This document shows, piece after piece, positions 44,175 to 52,715 of a stretch of 64,000 nucleotides of DNA (positions are counted from its first letter, which is position 1; each line of letters begins with the position of its first letter). Source of the DNA: Bradyrhizobium yuanmingense (lineage in GTDB: Bacteria > Pseudomonadota > Alphaproteobacteria > Rhizobiales > Xanthobacteraceae); NCBI RefSeq assembly GCF_029167105.1, contig NZ_JARFML010000005.1, positions 1-64,000 on the forward strand, in the 5' to 3' direction. The notes under the pieces were generated by a model. It was given only the letters and a program-made list of their open reading frames with translations, searched no databases and was not told the DNA's origin. Both the position numbers and the translations under genes were made by a program.

Positions 44175-44190
44175 TGTGATCGCGATCACG
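44175..44190. promoter_or_regulatory. CRP-like binding site upstream of the secreted protein gene
   Basis: TGTGA-TCGCGA-TCACG; the inner ten bases GTGATCGCGATCAC form a perfect palindrome. It lies 57-72 bases before the start of the gene at 43726-44118. Confidence 0.55.
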
Positions 44191-44259
44191 CAGCCGAGCG
44201 AGCCCTGATGCAGGCTGATGCGTCGATGGGAGTACTTGGGGGCCGGACAAAAGGGGCGC

Positions 44260-44335
44260 TGGTGCCGCAAGAGGGATTCGAACCCCCGACCCCGTCATTA
44301 CGAATGACGTGCTCTACCGACTGAGCTATTGCGGC
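44260..44335 (-). tRNA. tRNA-Thr(CGT)
   Basis: A 76-base cloverleaf on the minus strand with encoded CCA. Acceptor GCCGCAA pairs with TTGCGGC; the anticodon stem CGTCA/TGACG encloses TTCGTAA, so the anticodon is CGT (reads ACG); T-arm is GGGGG-TTCGAAT-CCCTC. Confidence 0.97.
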
Positions 44336-44434
44336 GAACCTGCCGGGACCAAAGCAATGCCGGCCCCAATACGCGCGCCCCTGATATCGGGCATGGCCCG
44401 AATTGGCAAGGACAAGCGGGAGGCGAAATACCGC

Positions 44435-46234
44435 TCACGCGCCCCAGCGGGACCAGAATCCGCGCCAGCCGCCCGCCTGGGCTTTGGGCGTGCCGATTTG
44501 TTCCGTAAATTCGTCGCTTGGGCCGTCGTCGTCGATCCCGGGATCGTCGGGTGCGCGGACGATCGGGATGACGGTCTGGGTCGGCGCCGAGGCGGGCTTA
44601 CTGAGGTCGGCGCGGGTCCGGAAGACCGGCGTCGGCGCCGCCGGCGATGATTCGGCGGGCGCCGAAGCCGGATTCGCCGGCTCGGCGGGCGTGACGACCG
44701 GCTCGTCGACCTTCGCAGTTTGCTCCCCGGTCTCCTTGGCCACTTCCTTGGCAGCCTCCTTCGCGGCGTCCTTGGCCTGAGGGGGTGAATTGTCCTGCGC
44801 GGCCGGTGCCGGCAGCGGGGCCACCTCCGGCGGTTCCACCGCGGCCTCGCTGGGAGCGGCGGTGACCCGCTTCGGCGGCGGAGCGGCCAGCATGGCCTCC
44901 TCGAAGGCCGAGGATTCGAGCGTGGGGCCCTTGTCCGAGGGCAGGCTCGCGACCGGCGCCTGCCACTGGAACGCATCGAGGCGGCCGGTGACCGGGGAGA
45001 CCGGACGCCAGCGGTCGCTGACATAGCCGTCCGCGGTCCAGGCGGGATCGAGCCGGGCGCGCACCGCGCGCAAGGTCCAGGCGCGGGCGCGGCCGCCGTC
45101 ACCATGCTCTGTGCGCTCGATCTCGGCCATCAGCAGCGCGACGCGCTGGGTCGGATCCTTGAGATAAGGCGCGAGCACCTCGCGTGCGCGGGCGAACTCC
45201 GAGGCCTCGATCGCAGCACGCGCGATCGCGAGCTGCCCTTCGACATAACCGGGCTTGTCGGCGGGGGTCTTCGCGGCGAGGGTCTCCACCCGCTGCAAGC
45301 GGTGCCATGCGGAATCGCCGAGCTTCACATGCGCATAGGCATCCGCGAGATCGGGATGCGGATTGGCGAGCCAGGCGGCTTCGACCAGCTTCATGGCACG
45401 GCGCACCTGATGCGCCTCGCTCTCGAATTTTGCCGCCAGCACGGCCGCCGGCACCAGGGTCGGGGCGAGCTTGACCGCCTCCATCACGCTCTCGCGCGCG
45501 ACGTCGCGGTCCATCGTTTCCAGCTCCAGCGCACGCGCGGCGAGCAGCACGCCGCGCTGCCGGCGATAGGTCTGCTTGTCGATCAGGCCCGCGGACAGAT
45601 TCGAATCGAGGATCGCGAGCGCGCCGCTCCAGTCGCCGCGCGCGCAGCGGAAGCCGAGCACCGCGTGCGAGGCCCAGGTCGCGGACGGCGACAGCTTGAT
45701 CGCTTCCTCCGCGATCATCACGGCGCCGACCGCATCATCGGCGCGCTGCGCCTCGATGAAGAGACCGCGCAGGCCGAGCAGCCGCGTATCCTCGCGTTCG
45801 GCCATGGCGCGGAAGACGCGCTGCGCCTCGTCGCGATTGCCTTCGAGCTGCGCCGACTGCGCGTGCAAAAGCAGCGCGAGCGGATCGTTCGGTGCATGCC
45901 GCCGCGCCGCCTCGGCGTGCCGGCGCGCGAGCGCGGAATCGCCGTGGCCGATCGCGAGCAGGCCATGGGTGATGGCATGACGGCCGCGGGCATGGCGCTT
46001 GTCATGACGGCGGCGGCGCAAGCGCCCTGGCATGCGCCAGATCATCGTCAGGATGCTCCAGACCAGCACGACGGAAGCGGCGAAGAGGCCGAGCAAGAAC
46101 ACGAACCTCGGCAGCGTCGTCGAGATGCGGAAGCTGCCCGCGGTCAGGACGAGATCGCCGGGCTGGTCGGCGACCCAGGCCGCGCCGGCCGCCGCCAGTG
46201 CGATCAAGACGAGAAAGAGGACGATGCGAAGCAT
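44435..46234 (-). CDS. hemY: HemY-like tetratricopeptide membrane protein
   Basis: A 599-residue protein with two membrane helices at the N-terminus (residues ~3-20 and ~43-65), a basic loop (RRRRHDKRHARGRHA) and the HemY_N region (LLAIGHGDSALARRHAEAA). A TPR-like helical region follows (~90-400). The last ~190 residues are Pro/Ala/Glu-rich and probably disordered, ending in GGWRGFWSRWGA. This is not the protoporphyrinogen oxidase also called hemY; it is the inner-membrane TPR protein adjacent to hemD in many proteobacteria and its role in haem synthesis is unproven. It follows the Mic60-like gene after 36 bases. Confidence 0.92.
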   Translation of the reverse strand: MLRIVLFLVLIALAAAGAAWVADQPGDLVLTAGSFRISTTLPRFVFLLGLFAASVVLVWSILTMIWRMPGRLRRRRHDKRHARGRHAITHGLLAIGHGDSALARRHAEAARRHAPNDPLALLLHAQSAQLEGNRDEAQRVFRAMAEREDTRLLGLRGLFIEAQRADDAVGAVMIAEEAIKLSPSATWASHAVLGFRCARGDWSGALAILDSNLSAGLIDKQTYRRQRGVLLAARALELETMDRDVARESVMEAVKLAPTLVPAAVLAAKFESEAHQVRRAMKLVEAAWLANPHPDLADAYAHVKLGDSAWHRLQRVETLAAKTPADKPGYVEGQLAIARAAIEASEFARAREVLAPYLKDPTQRVALLMAEIERTEHGDGGRARAWTLRAVRARLDPAWTADGYVSDRWRPVSPVTGRLDAFQWQAPVASLPSDKGPTLESSAFEEAMLAAPPPKRVTAAPSEAAVEPPEVAPLPAPAAQDNSPPQAKDAAKEAAKEVAKETGEQTAKVDEPVVTPAEPANPASAPAESSPAAPTPVFRTRADLSKPASAPTQTVIPIVRAPDDPGIDDDGPSDEFTEQIGTPKAQAGGWRGFWSRWGA

Positions 46235-46270
46235 GGTCGATCCCTATACGCGCCGATTGTTGCGCGAATC

Positions 46271-47491
46271 TTATTGAGTAGATTTGGCGAGATCCGCCAT
46301 GGCATCGTCGGCGAATTTGCGGGACGCGGCGAGCGCGGCGTCGCGGGCGTCGGCTTTGTCGAGCCAAGCCTGCGCCGGAGCACGATCAGCCTCGGGCAGC
46401 GTCTTCAGCTCGCGCCGCGCTTCGGCGAAATCGCTGCGGAGCGCCGCCGCCGTGACGCGCGTCACGATGGCGCCGCGATCGTTGCCGACGCCATCGGTGC
46501 GCTCGATCCGCACCAGCTTTGACGCGCCCGCCTGGAGCCGCTCGACAATACCGGCCTCGCTCGACGGAGCTTCAGCCGGCGGCGACAGCTTCGGCACGAT
46601 ATTGAGGAGCTCGCGGCTCAGAGCAGCCGATGTCGGGATGCCGGACGATGCAAACACCTCGAGCGGCTTGAGCATGTCGGGCTTGGTCGCCAGCGACCGC
46701 GCCGCGGCCAGTTGCGATTGATAGGGATCGCCGTGGCGAACGGCAACGTCGAGCAGGGACGCCGCCACCACATAGCGTAGCGGCTTGTCGTCCATCGTCT
46801 TGGCCTCGGCGATCTTCTCGCCCTGCTGCGCGAGCTCGGCCCGCTCGGTCTTGCTCGCGCGCTCGAGCTGAGCGATGCGGTCGGTGAGCGCGCCAAGATC
46901 GGGCGCGGCACTCGGCGGTGCGGATTTCGCATCGTTCAGCGCGCTCGCCGTCTTGTCGAACTGCGCGCGCAAATTGGCGATGTCGCCGCGCAGTGCGCTC
47001 GCCGCTTTCTCCAACGCGTCGATCCGCGCGACTTGGGCCGGATCGGCCGCGGGCCTTGCGGCCCTGGCTTCGACCGCGGCAACGCGTCCGCTCAGCACAT
47101 CGACGGTCGCACTGGTGACCTGCGGCGCGGCCGGCGGGGCCTGCACCGCGGGCCAGCCCAGCATCCAGCCGACTGCGATCACGACCGCAGCCGCGGCAAC
47201 GCCGGAGAACGGCGCGATGACCCAGGGGGAAATCGGCGCCGATACAGGCGCCGCCGCGGAGGCCTGCTGCTCTGCCGATTCGGACTGAGGCTCGGCCTTG
47301 ACCTGTTCCGAGCCGGGCTGTTCCACCCTGGCCTGCTCCTGCGCGACATGCTCGGATGCCTCGGGCTCGGCCGCGACCTGCTGCGGCTGGGTCGAGACTT
47401 CCGTCGCCTCGAGGTCGATGGTGGGCGGGGTGCGCTTGGCACGACCCGGATCGGGCGCCAATCCTGCGTCTTCAGGCTTGTCGTCGGCCAT
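46271..47491 (-). CDS. Alphaproteobacterial Mic60/mitofilin-like protein
   Basis: A 406-residue protein: an acidic Pro/Gln/Glu-rich cytoplasmic start, one membrane helix (residues ~88-112), a coiled coil (~125-215, including RIDALEKAASALRGDIANLR), and a helical C-terminal domain with SELLNIVPKL-like RELLNIVPKLSPP and AALRSDFAEARRELKTLP. This layout, and the position between hemD and hemY, match the alphaproteobacterial homologue of mitofilin, which shapes intracytoplasmic membranes or links inner and outer membrane. The function here is inferred from that family. Confidence 0.85.
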   Translation of the reverse strand: MADDKPEDAGLAPDPGRAKRTPPTIDLEATEVSTQPQQVAAEPEASEHVAQEQARVEQPGSEQVKAEPQSESAEQQASAAAPVSAPISPWVIAPFSGVAAAAVVIAVGWMLGWPAVQAPPAAPQVTSATVDVLSGRVAAVEARAARPAADPAQVARIDALEKAASALRGDIANLRAQFDKTASALNDAKSAPPSAAPDLGALTDRIAQLERASKTERAELAQQGEKIAEAKTMDDKPLRYVVAASLLDVAVRHGDPYQSQLAAARSLATKPDMLKPLEVFASSGIPTSAALSRELLNIVPKLSPPAEAPSSEAGIVERLQAGASKLVRIERTDGVGNDRGAIVTRVTAAALRSDFAEARRELKTLPEADRAPAQAWLDKADARDAALAASRKFADDAMADLAKSTQ

Positions 47492-47554
47492 CGTGACGGT
47501 TCCTCACACTTCCATACCAGGGTGGACTAGATTGCGTCGGATTCGGCCCGACCT

Positions 47555-48301
47555 TTACGCCAAACGGGTCCGCAACGCACGCTCCAAGGTGTCGAATAAG
47601 GCAGTTTCGTCCGGCGTCGCAGCCACCAGAACCTGCGACGCGCCGGCATCGCGCAGCACGCCCGTAACGGTCTCGGACAGGCAGCAATGCGGGATCGCCA
47701 GCGCCGAAATTTCGACACCTTCGTCCCGCGCCGCATCGAGGAACGCACGTGCGCTACGCCGGGAGTAGTGCAGCACCGCCTCGATCCCGTGGGCGACAAA
47801 GCCTTCGCAGACCTCGCGCGGCAGATGCTTCACCGGCGCCATGCGGTAGGTCGTCTGCATCACCACGCGGAAACCTCCCGCGCCGAGCTCGCCGCCGAGG
47901 TCGCGCGACAGATCCGCGCCGGCGAGATACAGCAGCGTGCTGCTTTTCTTCAGCACCTTGTCGCGCGCGCTCTGCATCACCTTGTCGCGCAAGGACGCGG
48001 CGTCGCCCCCGGCGACGATCACCTCGGCAAAGCCGGCCTCGCGCGCCGTTGCAGCCGTATGCTCGCCGACCGCGAACAAAGGCAGCTCCAGCAGACCGAG
48101 GTCCGGCAATTGCGACGCTATAGCGCGGATTGCATTGGCCGAGGTGACGAGAACGGCATCATAAGAAACTTCGCTCTCGCCTTGGAAGGCGACCGGCTCG
48201 AGCTTGAGCGCCGGCGCAAGCAGTACCGCATGCCCGCGCGTGCGCAGCTTGTCCGCCGTCGCCGCATTGTCTGGATGCGGCCGTGTGACAAGAATGGACA
48301 T
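47555..48301 (-). CDS. hemD: Uroporphyrinogen-III synthase
   Basis: Cyclises hydroxymethylbilane to uroporphyrinogen III in haem and corrin synthesis. The 248-residue protein starts MSILVTRPHPDNAATADKL, typical of the family, and has FDAVLVTSANAIRAI-like YDAVLVTSANAIRAIASQL, LPLFAVGEHTAATAREAGF, LLYLAGADLSRDL, and a late AVLHYSRRSARAFLDAA. It leads a hemD / Mic60-like / hemY run and is divergent from tsaD. The usual partner hemC is not in this locus. Confidence 0.93.
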   Translation of the reverse strand: MSILVTRPHPDNAATADKLRTRGHAVLLAPALKLEPVAFQGESEVSYDAVLVTSANAIRAIASQLPDLGLLELPLFAVGEHTAATAREAGFAEVIVAGGDAASLRDKVMQSARDKVLKKSSTLLYLAGADLSRDLGGELGAGGFRVVMQTTYRMAPVKHLPREVCEGFVAHGIEAVLHYSRRSARAFLDAARDEGVEISALAIPHCCLSETVTGVLRDAGASQVLVAATPDETALFDTLERALRTRLA

Positions 48302-48434
48302 CGCTGCTGTTCCCGGACCATTTGGCGGTGACGCATTGACCAGAACGGCTGCGCGTGACGATTGCGCAAGCCGACCCCGGGATGCTACCGGACGTACCAG
48401 AACTCTGCTTTATGGATGAGCGCAAGGGCGCAAA

Positions 48435-49526
48435 TTGGATAACAATTCGCCAATGCTGGTGCTGGGCATCGAAACCACCTGCGACGAGACCGCCGCGGCC
48501 GTGATCGAACGCGCGGCCGACGGCAAGGGCAAGATCCTGTCCAACATCGTGCGGTCGCAGATCGCCGAGCATGCCCGCTTCGGCGGCGTGGTGCCGGAGA
48601 TCGCCGCGCGCGCGCATGTCGACGTGCTCGACGGGATCATCGACCACGCCATGAACGAGGCCGGCATCGATTATGCTCAGCTCGACGGAGTCGCGGCGGC
48701 TGCGGGGCCCGGGCTGATCGGCGGCGTTATCGTCGGACTCACCACCGCGAAGGCGATCGCGATGGTGCACGACACGCCGCTGGTCGCGGTGAACCATCTC
48801 GAGGCGCATGCGCTGACGCCGCGTCTCACCGACGGCATCGAATTTCCCTATTGCCTGTTCCTCGCCTCCGGCGGCCATACCCAGATCGTCGCGGTCACTG
48901 GTGTCGGCCAATATGTGCGGCTTGGCACCACGGTCGACGACGCCATCGGCGAGGCCTTCGACAAGGTCGCGAAGATGCTGGGCCTGCCCTATCCCGGGGG
49001 CCCGCAGGTCGAGCGCGCGGCGGCAGGTGGCGATGCCACGCGCTTTGCGTTTCCCCGGCCGATGCAGGGGCGCCCTGATGCCAATTTCTCGCTGTCGGGA
49101 CTGAAGACGGCGGTGCGCACCGAAGCGAGCCGGCTGGCCGAGCTCATGCCGCAGGACATCAGCGATCTCTGCGCGAGCTTCCAGGCCGCCGTGCTCGATT
49201 CAACGGCCGACCGGCTGAGCGTCGGCCTGAAGCTTTTCCGCGAGCAATTCGGCGCACCGCGCGCGCTGGTCGCCGCCGGCGGGGTCGCCGCCAATCAGGC
49301 GATCCGCGGCGCGCTTGACGATGTCGCGAGGCAGGCCGGGACGCAGCTGATCATGCCACCGCCCGCACTGTGCACCGACAACGGCGCCATGATCGCCTGG
49401 GCCGGCGCCGAGCGCCTGGCGCTCGGCCTGACCGACACGATGGACGCGGAGCCGCGCGCACGCTGGCTGCTCGATGCCAACGCGACGGCGCCCGCGGGCT
49501 ACGGCAAGACTCGGGCGGGATTCTAG
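48435..49526 (+). CDS. tsaD: tRNA N6-threonylcarbamoyladenosine synthase subunit TsaD
   Basis: Transfers the threonylcarbamoyl group to A37 of ANN-decoding tRNAs, working with TsaB and TsaE. The ASKHA-fold N-terminus is [19 protein letters not shown]. The HxxxH metal motif is VNHLEAHAL (residues ~120-128), [12 protein letters not shown] and the late [13 protein letters not shown] and [12 protein letters not shown] follow. The frame starts with TTG at 48435 (AAGGGCG upstream); an ATG at 48453 gives 357 residues and is also possible. gpsA starts 2 bases after its stop. Confidence 0.96.
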   Translation: MDNNSPMLVLGIETTCDETAAAVIERAADGKGKILSNIVRSQIAEHARFGGVVPEIAARAHVDVLDGIIDHAMNEAGIDYAQLDGVAAAAGPGLIGGVIVGLTTAKAIAMVHDTPLVAVNHLEAHALTPRLTDGIEFPYCLFLASGGHTQIVAVTGVGQYVRLGTTVDDAIGEAFDKVAKMLGLPYPGGPQVERAAAGGDATRFAFPRPMQGRPDANFSLSGLKTAVRTEASRLAELMPQDISDLCASFQAAVLDSTADRLSVGLKLFREQFGAPRALVAAGGVAANQAIRGALDDVARQAGTQLIMPPPALCTDNGAMIAWAGAERLALGLTDTMDAEPRARWLLDANATAPAGYGKTRAGF

Positions 49527-49528
49527 GG

Positions 49529-50509
49529 ATGACCGCGTTCCAATCCGTCGCAGTGATCGGCGCGGGCGCCTGGGGTACGGCGCTGGCGACGGTGGCGGCG
49601 CGAGCCGGGCGAAACGTGACGCTGTGGGCACGCAATGCCGAGCATGGCGCGCGGATCGCATCGACGCGCGACAATCCGCGGCTGCCCGGGATTCGGATCG
49701 TGCCTGAGATCGTCGTGACGAGCGATCTGGCGCTCGCCGCGCGTGCCGACATGCTGCTGGTCGCGACGCCGGCGCAACATTTGCGCGGTGCGGTCAACAT
49801 GCTGGCCTCGCACATCACGAAGGCGGTGCCGATCGTTGCCTGCGCCAAGGGTATCGAGCACGGCACCCATAAGTTCATGACCGACGTGATCGCCGAGGCC
49901 GCGCCGCACGCGCGGCCGGCGATCCTGTCGGGGCCGAGCTTTGCCGACGATGTCGCACGCGGCCTGCCGACGGCAGTGACCCTGGCGACAAGCGATGAGG
50001 CGCTCGCCAGCAGCCTGGTGCAGGCGCTGGGCTCGCCGACATTCCGTCCCTATCACTCCACCGACATCCGCGGCGTCGAGATCGGCGGCGCCGCCAAGAA
50101 CGTGCTGGCGATCGCGGTCGGCATCGCGGTCGGACGCAAGCTCGGCGCCTCCGCGCAGGCGGCGCTCACGACCCGCGGCTTTGCCGAGCTGACGCGGCTC
50201 GGCCGTGCGCTCGGCGCACGCAGCGAGACGCTCACCGGCCTGTCGGGCCTCGGTGATCTCATTCTGACCTGCTCGAGCCCGCAATCGCGCAACTTCGCGC
50301 TCGGCCTCGCGCTCGGACGCGGCGAGCAGCCTCCCGCCGGCAAGCTCGCCGAGGGCGAGTTCACCGCCCCCGTGCTGATCGAGCTCGCCGCTTCGCAAGA
50401 CATCGAGTTGCCGGTATCTGAGGCGGTCGCATCGATCCTGAGCGGCCGAAGCACGATCGATGCCGAGATCTCGGCGCTGATGACGCGCCCCTTCAAGGCA
50501 GAGGAATAA
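49529..50509 (+). CDS. gpsA: NAD(P)-dependent glycerol-3-phosphate dehydrogenase
   Basis: Reduces dihydroxyacetone phosphate to sn-glycerol 3-phosphate for phospholipid synthesis. The 326-residue protein has [73 protein letters not shown] (catalytic Lys) and [19 protein letters not shown]. All are family signatures. It starts 2 bases after tsaD and is followed after 2 bases by the EVE gene, so the three form an operon. Confidence 0.97.
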   Translation: MTAFQSVAVIGAGAWGTALATVAARAGRNVTLWARNAEHGARIASTRDNPRLPGIRIVPEIVVTSDLALAARADMLLVATPAQHLRGAVNMLASHITKAVPIVACAKGIEHGTHKFMTDVIAEAAPHARPAILSGPSFADDVARGLPTAVTLATSDEALASSLVQALGSPTFRPYHSTDIRGVEIGGAAKNVLAIAVGIAVGRKLGASAQAALTTRGFAELTRLGRALGARSETLTGLSGLGDLILTCSSPQSRNFALGLALGRGEQPPAGKLAEGEFTAPVLIELAASQDIELPVSEAVASILSGRSTIDAEISALMTRPFKAEE

Positions 50510-50511
50510 GC

Positions 50512-50925
50512 ATGGCGTACTGGCTCGTGAAATCCGAACCGTCGGTGTGGTCCTGGGACCAGCAGGTTGCGAAGGGCGCCAAGGGCGAGGCCTGGACCGG
50601 CGTGCGCAATTTCACCGCGCGTCAGAACCTCGTGAACATGAAGAAGGGCGACAAGGCGTTCTTCTATCATTCCAACGAGGGCAAGGAGATCGTCGGCATC
50701 GCCGAGATCACCAAGGAGGCCTATCCCGATCCAACCGACAAGACGGGCAAATTCGTCTGCGTCGACATCAAGGCCGACAAGCCCCTGAAGACGCCGGTGA
50801 CGATGGCCGCGATCAAGGCCGAGAAGAAGCTCGCGGATATGGCCCTTGTGAAATATTCGCGCCTCTCCGTGCAGCCGGTGACGGCAGAGGAATGGAAGAT
50901 CGTCTGCAAGATGGGCGGGATGTAG
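50512..50925 (+). CDS. EVE-domain protein
   Basis: A 137-residue protein made of one EVE domain: MAYWLVKSEPSVWSWDQQV, VRNFTARQNLVNMKKGDKAFFYHSN, IVGIAEITKEAYPDPTD and a final YSRLSVQPVTAEEW. EVE is a PUA-related fold that reads modified bases in DNA or RNA; in alphaproteobacteria it is often encoded near tsaD/gpsA. The target base is unknown. It is the last gene of the tsaD-gpsA-EVE operon. Confidence 0.94.
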   Translation: MAYWLVKSEPSVWSWDQQVAKGAKGEAWTGVRNFTARQNLVNMKKGDKAFFYHSNEGKEIVGIAEITKEAYPDPTDKTGKFVCVDIKADKPLKTPVTMAAIKAEKKLADMALVKYSRLSVQPVTAEEWKIVCKMGGM

Positions 50926-50936
50926 TTACGTCGTTT

Positions 50937-51019
50937 CGTAGGCCGGATGGAGCGCAGCGCAATCCGGGAAAGCCTCGATTGAAGCCCGATCCCGGATTAC
51001 GCTTCGCTCCATCCGGGCT
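50937..51019. repeat. Double palindromic repeat, family B
   Basis: GGCCGGATGGAGCGCAGCGC, AATCCGGG, then CCCGGATTACGCTTCGCTCC, ATCCGGGCT: two copies in opposite orientation. The last codons and stop of the cyclase gene on the minus strand lie inside the right copy. Confidence 0.8.
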
Positions 51020-52112
51020 GCGATATCCGGGCTTGTGACTCCGCCAGCGTAAACACCTCGCACGGCGCGGCAATCCCGCGCAGCTCATGCGTCCCGAGCG
51101 CAACCAGCGGCATCTCCGTCTCGGCGGCGAGTGCGCCCGACACCAGCACCGTCCGGCCCAGCGGCTTGCACAATCCCTCCAGCCGGCTGGCAAGGTTGAC
51201 GGCGGGACCGATCGCGGTGAAGTCGAGCCGGTTGGCGGCGCCGATATTGCCCCAGAGCATCTCGCCGAGATGGAGCGCGGCGCCAAACGACAAAGGCGGC
51301 AGCCCTTGCGCGCGGCGCTCCTTGTTGAGGTACGCCATCCCGGCTTCGGCTGCGCTTGCCGCGCGCAAAGCAGCGTCACAGGCGCGGCGCGGGGACGCCT
51401 CGAGCACCGGAAAGATCGCGAGCACGCCGTCGCCGATGAATTTCAGCACCTCGCCGCCGAAGGCGTGAACCGCGCCGGCGATGCGATCGAACCACGCGTC
51501 GAGCGCCGCGATGACGTCGGCCGGCGGGGTGGTCTCCGACAGGCTCGTGAAATTGCGCAGGTCCGCATAGAGCAGTGCGGCCTGGATGGTCTCGCCGAGA
51601 TCGCGGCGCAGAGGCGCCGCCAGTACCCGCTCCGCGCTGCGCGTGCCGAGGTATGCATCGAGCGTTGCCCGCAAGGTGGCGCGCGCGGCGAGCACGGCAA
51701 GCGGCGTTGCGGCGAAACGCGCGGCCTGACGCAATTGCTCAATCTCACCCGCCGTGAACGGACGCGGTCCGATCCAGCCCAGCAGCGGTCCAGCGGGCCG
51801 TCCGGCGACATCTTCGTGCACCTCGCCGCGCGCGGTATCGCGCAGCCAGCGTCGGCCAGCGTCCTCGGGTGGATCGGGCGCGAGGCCGCCCGGCGCGAAG
51901 CCGAGCGCTTCGATCACCTGGCCGCTGTCGGCACGCCACAGCCAGGTCCGCTTCGCGATCAGCGGATGCGGCACCTCCAGCGTCAGGGCGCCTGCCGCGA
52001 GCGGCACGCCATCGGCGGCCAGATGCGCGCCGAGCTCCGCGAGCAGGCGGTCGGCCCCGTGACAATCCGAGGCCGCGTCGAGGAGCCAGGCGAGGGTCGG
52101 GGAGAGCTGCAT
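50997..52112 (-). CDS. Class III adenylate cyclase, short form
   Basis: A 371-residue protein. The C-terminal catalytic domain starts ALLYADLRNFTSLSE and has EVLKFIGDGVLAIFP, giving both metal Asp residues, and FTAIGPAVNLASRLEG for the transition-state residues. The N-terminal ~170 residues form an unassigned domain ending in a GAF-like or PAS-like helix. The C-terminal QPGWSEA is encoded by a palindromic repeat. The start is uncertain: the frame is open to 52226; the ATG at 52112 leaves room for a divergent promoter. It probably makes cAMP. Confidence 0.88.
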   Translation of the reverse strand: MQLSPTLAWLLDAASDCHGADRLLAELGAHLAADGVPLAAGALTLEVPHPLIAKRTWLWRADSGQVIEALGFAPGGLAPDPPEDAGRRWLRDTARGEVHEDVAGRPAGPLLGWIGPRPFTAGEIEQLRQAARFAATPLAVLAARATLRATLDAYLGTRSAERVLAAPLRRDLGETIQAALLYADLRNFTSLSETTPPADVIAALDAWFDRIAGAVHAFGGEVLKFIGDGVLAIFPVLEASPRRACDAALRAASAAEAGMAYLNKERRAQGLPPLSFGAALHLGEMLWGNIGAANRLDFTAIGPAVNLASRLEGLCKPLGRTVLVSGALAAETEMPLVALGTHELRGIAAPCEVFTLAESQARISQPGWSEA

Positions 52113-52213
52113 GAGGCGATCATGGCGAAACAGGGCCGTCTTTGCCACGGGCAATCCTTGACGGAGCGCAGGGCCGCCGCCATGTCCCATCGTCAGACCA
52201 GGGATGATCGCCG

Positions 52214-52669
52214 ATGCCCGAGCCATTCATAGTGCGACGCGAGACCCAGATCGCGGCGCCGCGCGCCACCGTCTTCGCCTACCTCACCGACCCCGAAAAG
52301 ATCCTGAGTTGGATGGGCTCCGACGCAACCACCGAGCCCTATCCCGGCGGGCTCTACCTGCTCAAGGGCGTCAGCCCGGACGGCGCCGCCGCCCGCGGCG
52401 CGTTCCGCGAGGTCGTGCCGGTGCATCGTCTGGCCTACACATTCGGCTGGGAGGGCGGTCAGGAAGTGCCGCCCGGCTCGAGCCTGATCGAGATCGACCT
52501 GATCGAGCAGGACGGCGGCACGCTGCTGCGCATGACCCATAGCGGCCTGCCGAACGAAGCGCAGGCGGCCGCCCATGCAACGGGTTGGGCGCACTATCTG
52601 GAGCGGCTCACGATCGCAGCCGCGGGCGGCGATCCCGGTCCTGACAAGGGTGTCTCGGCCAAGTCGTAG
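52214..52669 (+). CDS. SRPBCC (AHSA1-type) domain protein
   Basis: A 151-residue START-like domain. The pattern RRETQIAAPRATVFAYLTDPEKILSWMG at the start, then GGLYLLKG, FREVVPVHRLAYTFGW and LIEIDLIEQDGGTLLRMTHSGLP, is typical of the AHSA1/Aha1 group. The fold has a hydrophobic pocket for a lipid, sterol-like or polyketide ligand; the ligand is unknown. It is divergent from the short cyclase gene and convergent with topoisomerase IB. Confidence 0.9.
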   Translation: MPEPFIVRRETQIAAPRATVFAYLTDPEKILSWMGSDATTEPYPGGLYLLKGVSPDGAAARGAFREVVPVHRLAYTFGWEGGQEVPPGSSLIEIDLIEQDGGTLLRMTHSGLPNEAQAAAHATGWAHYLERLTIAAAGGDPGPDKGVSAKS

Positions 52670-52686
52670 CTCAAGTCGTAGCTCTT

Positions 52687-52705
52687 GTAGCAACCAAATT
52701 GCTAC
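52687..52705. terminator. Hairpin between convergent genes
   Basis: GTAGCAA-CCAAA-TTGCTAC, a perfect 7-bp stem between the SRPBCC and topoisomerase IB genes. No T-run follows on either strand, so activity is uncertain. Confidence 0.4.
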
Positions 52706-52715
52706 GGCAGTGTCG

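Noticed and set aside
44435-46234. hemY as protoporphyrinogen oxidase
   Set aside because: The protein has two N-terminal membrane helices and TPRs, no FAD-binding motif; it is the other protein bearing the name.
48435-48450. GGATAACAATT resembling a lac operator before tsaD
   Set aside because: Only half the operator is present and it overlaps the likely start; chance similarity.
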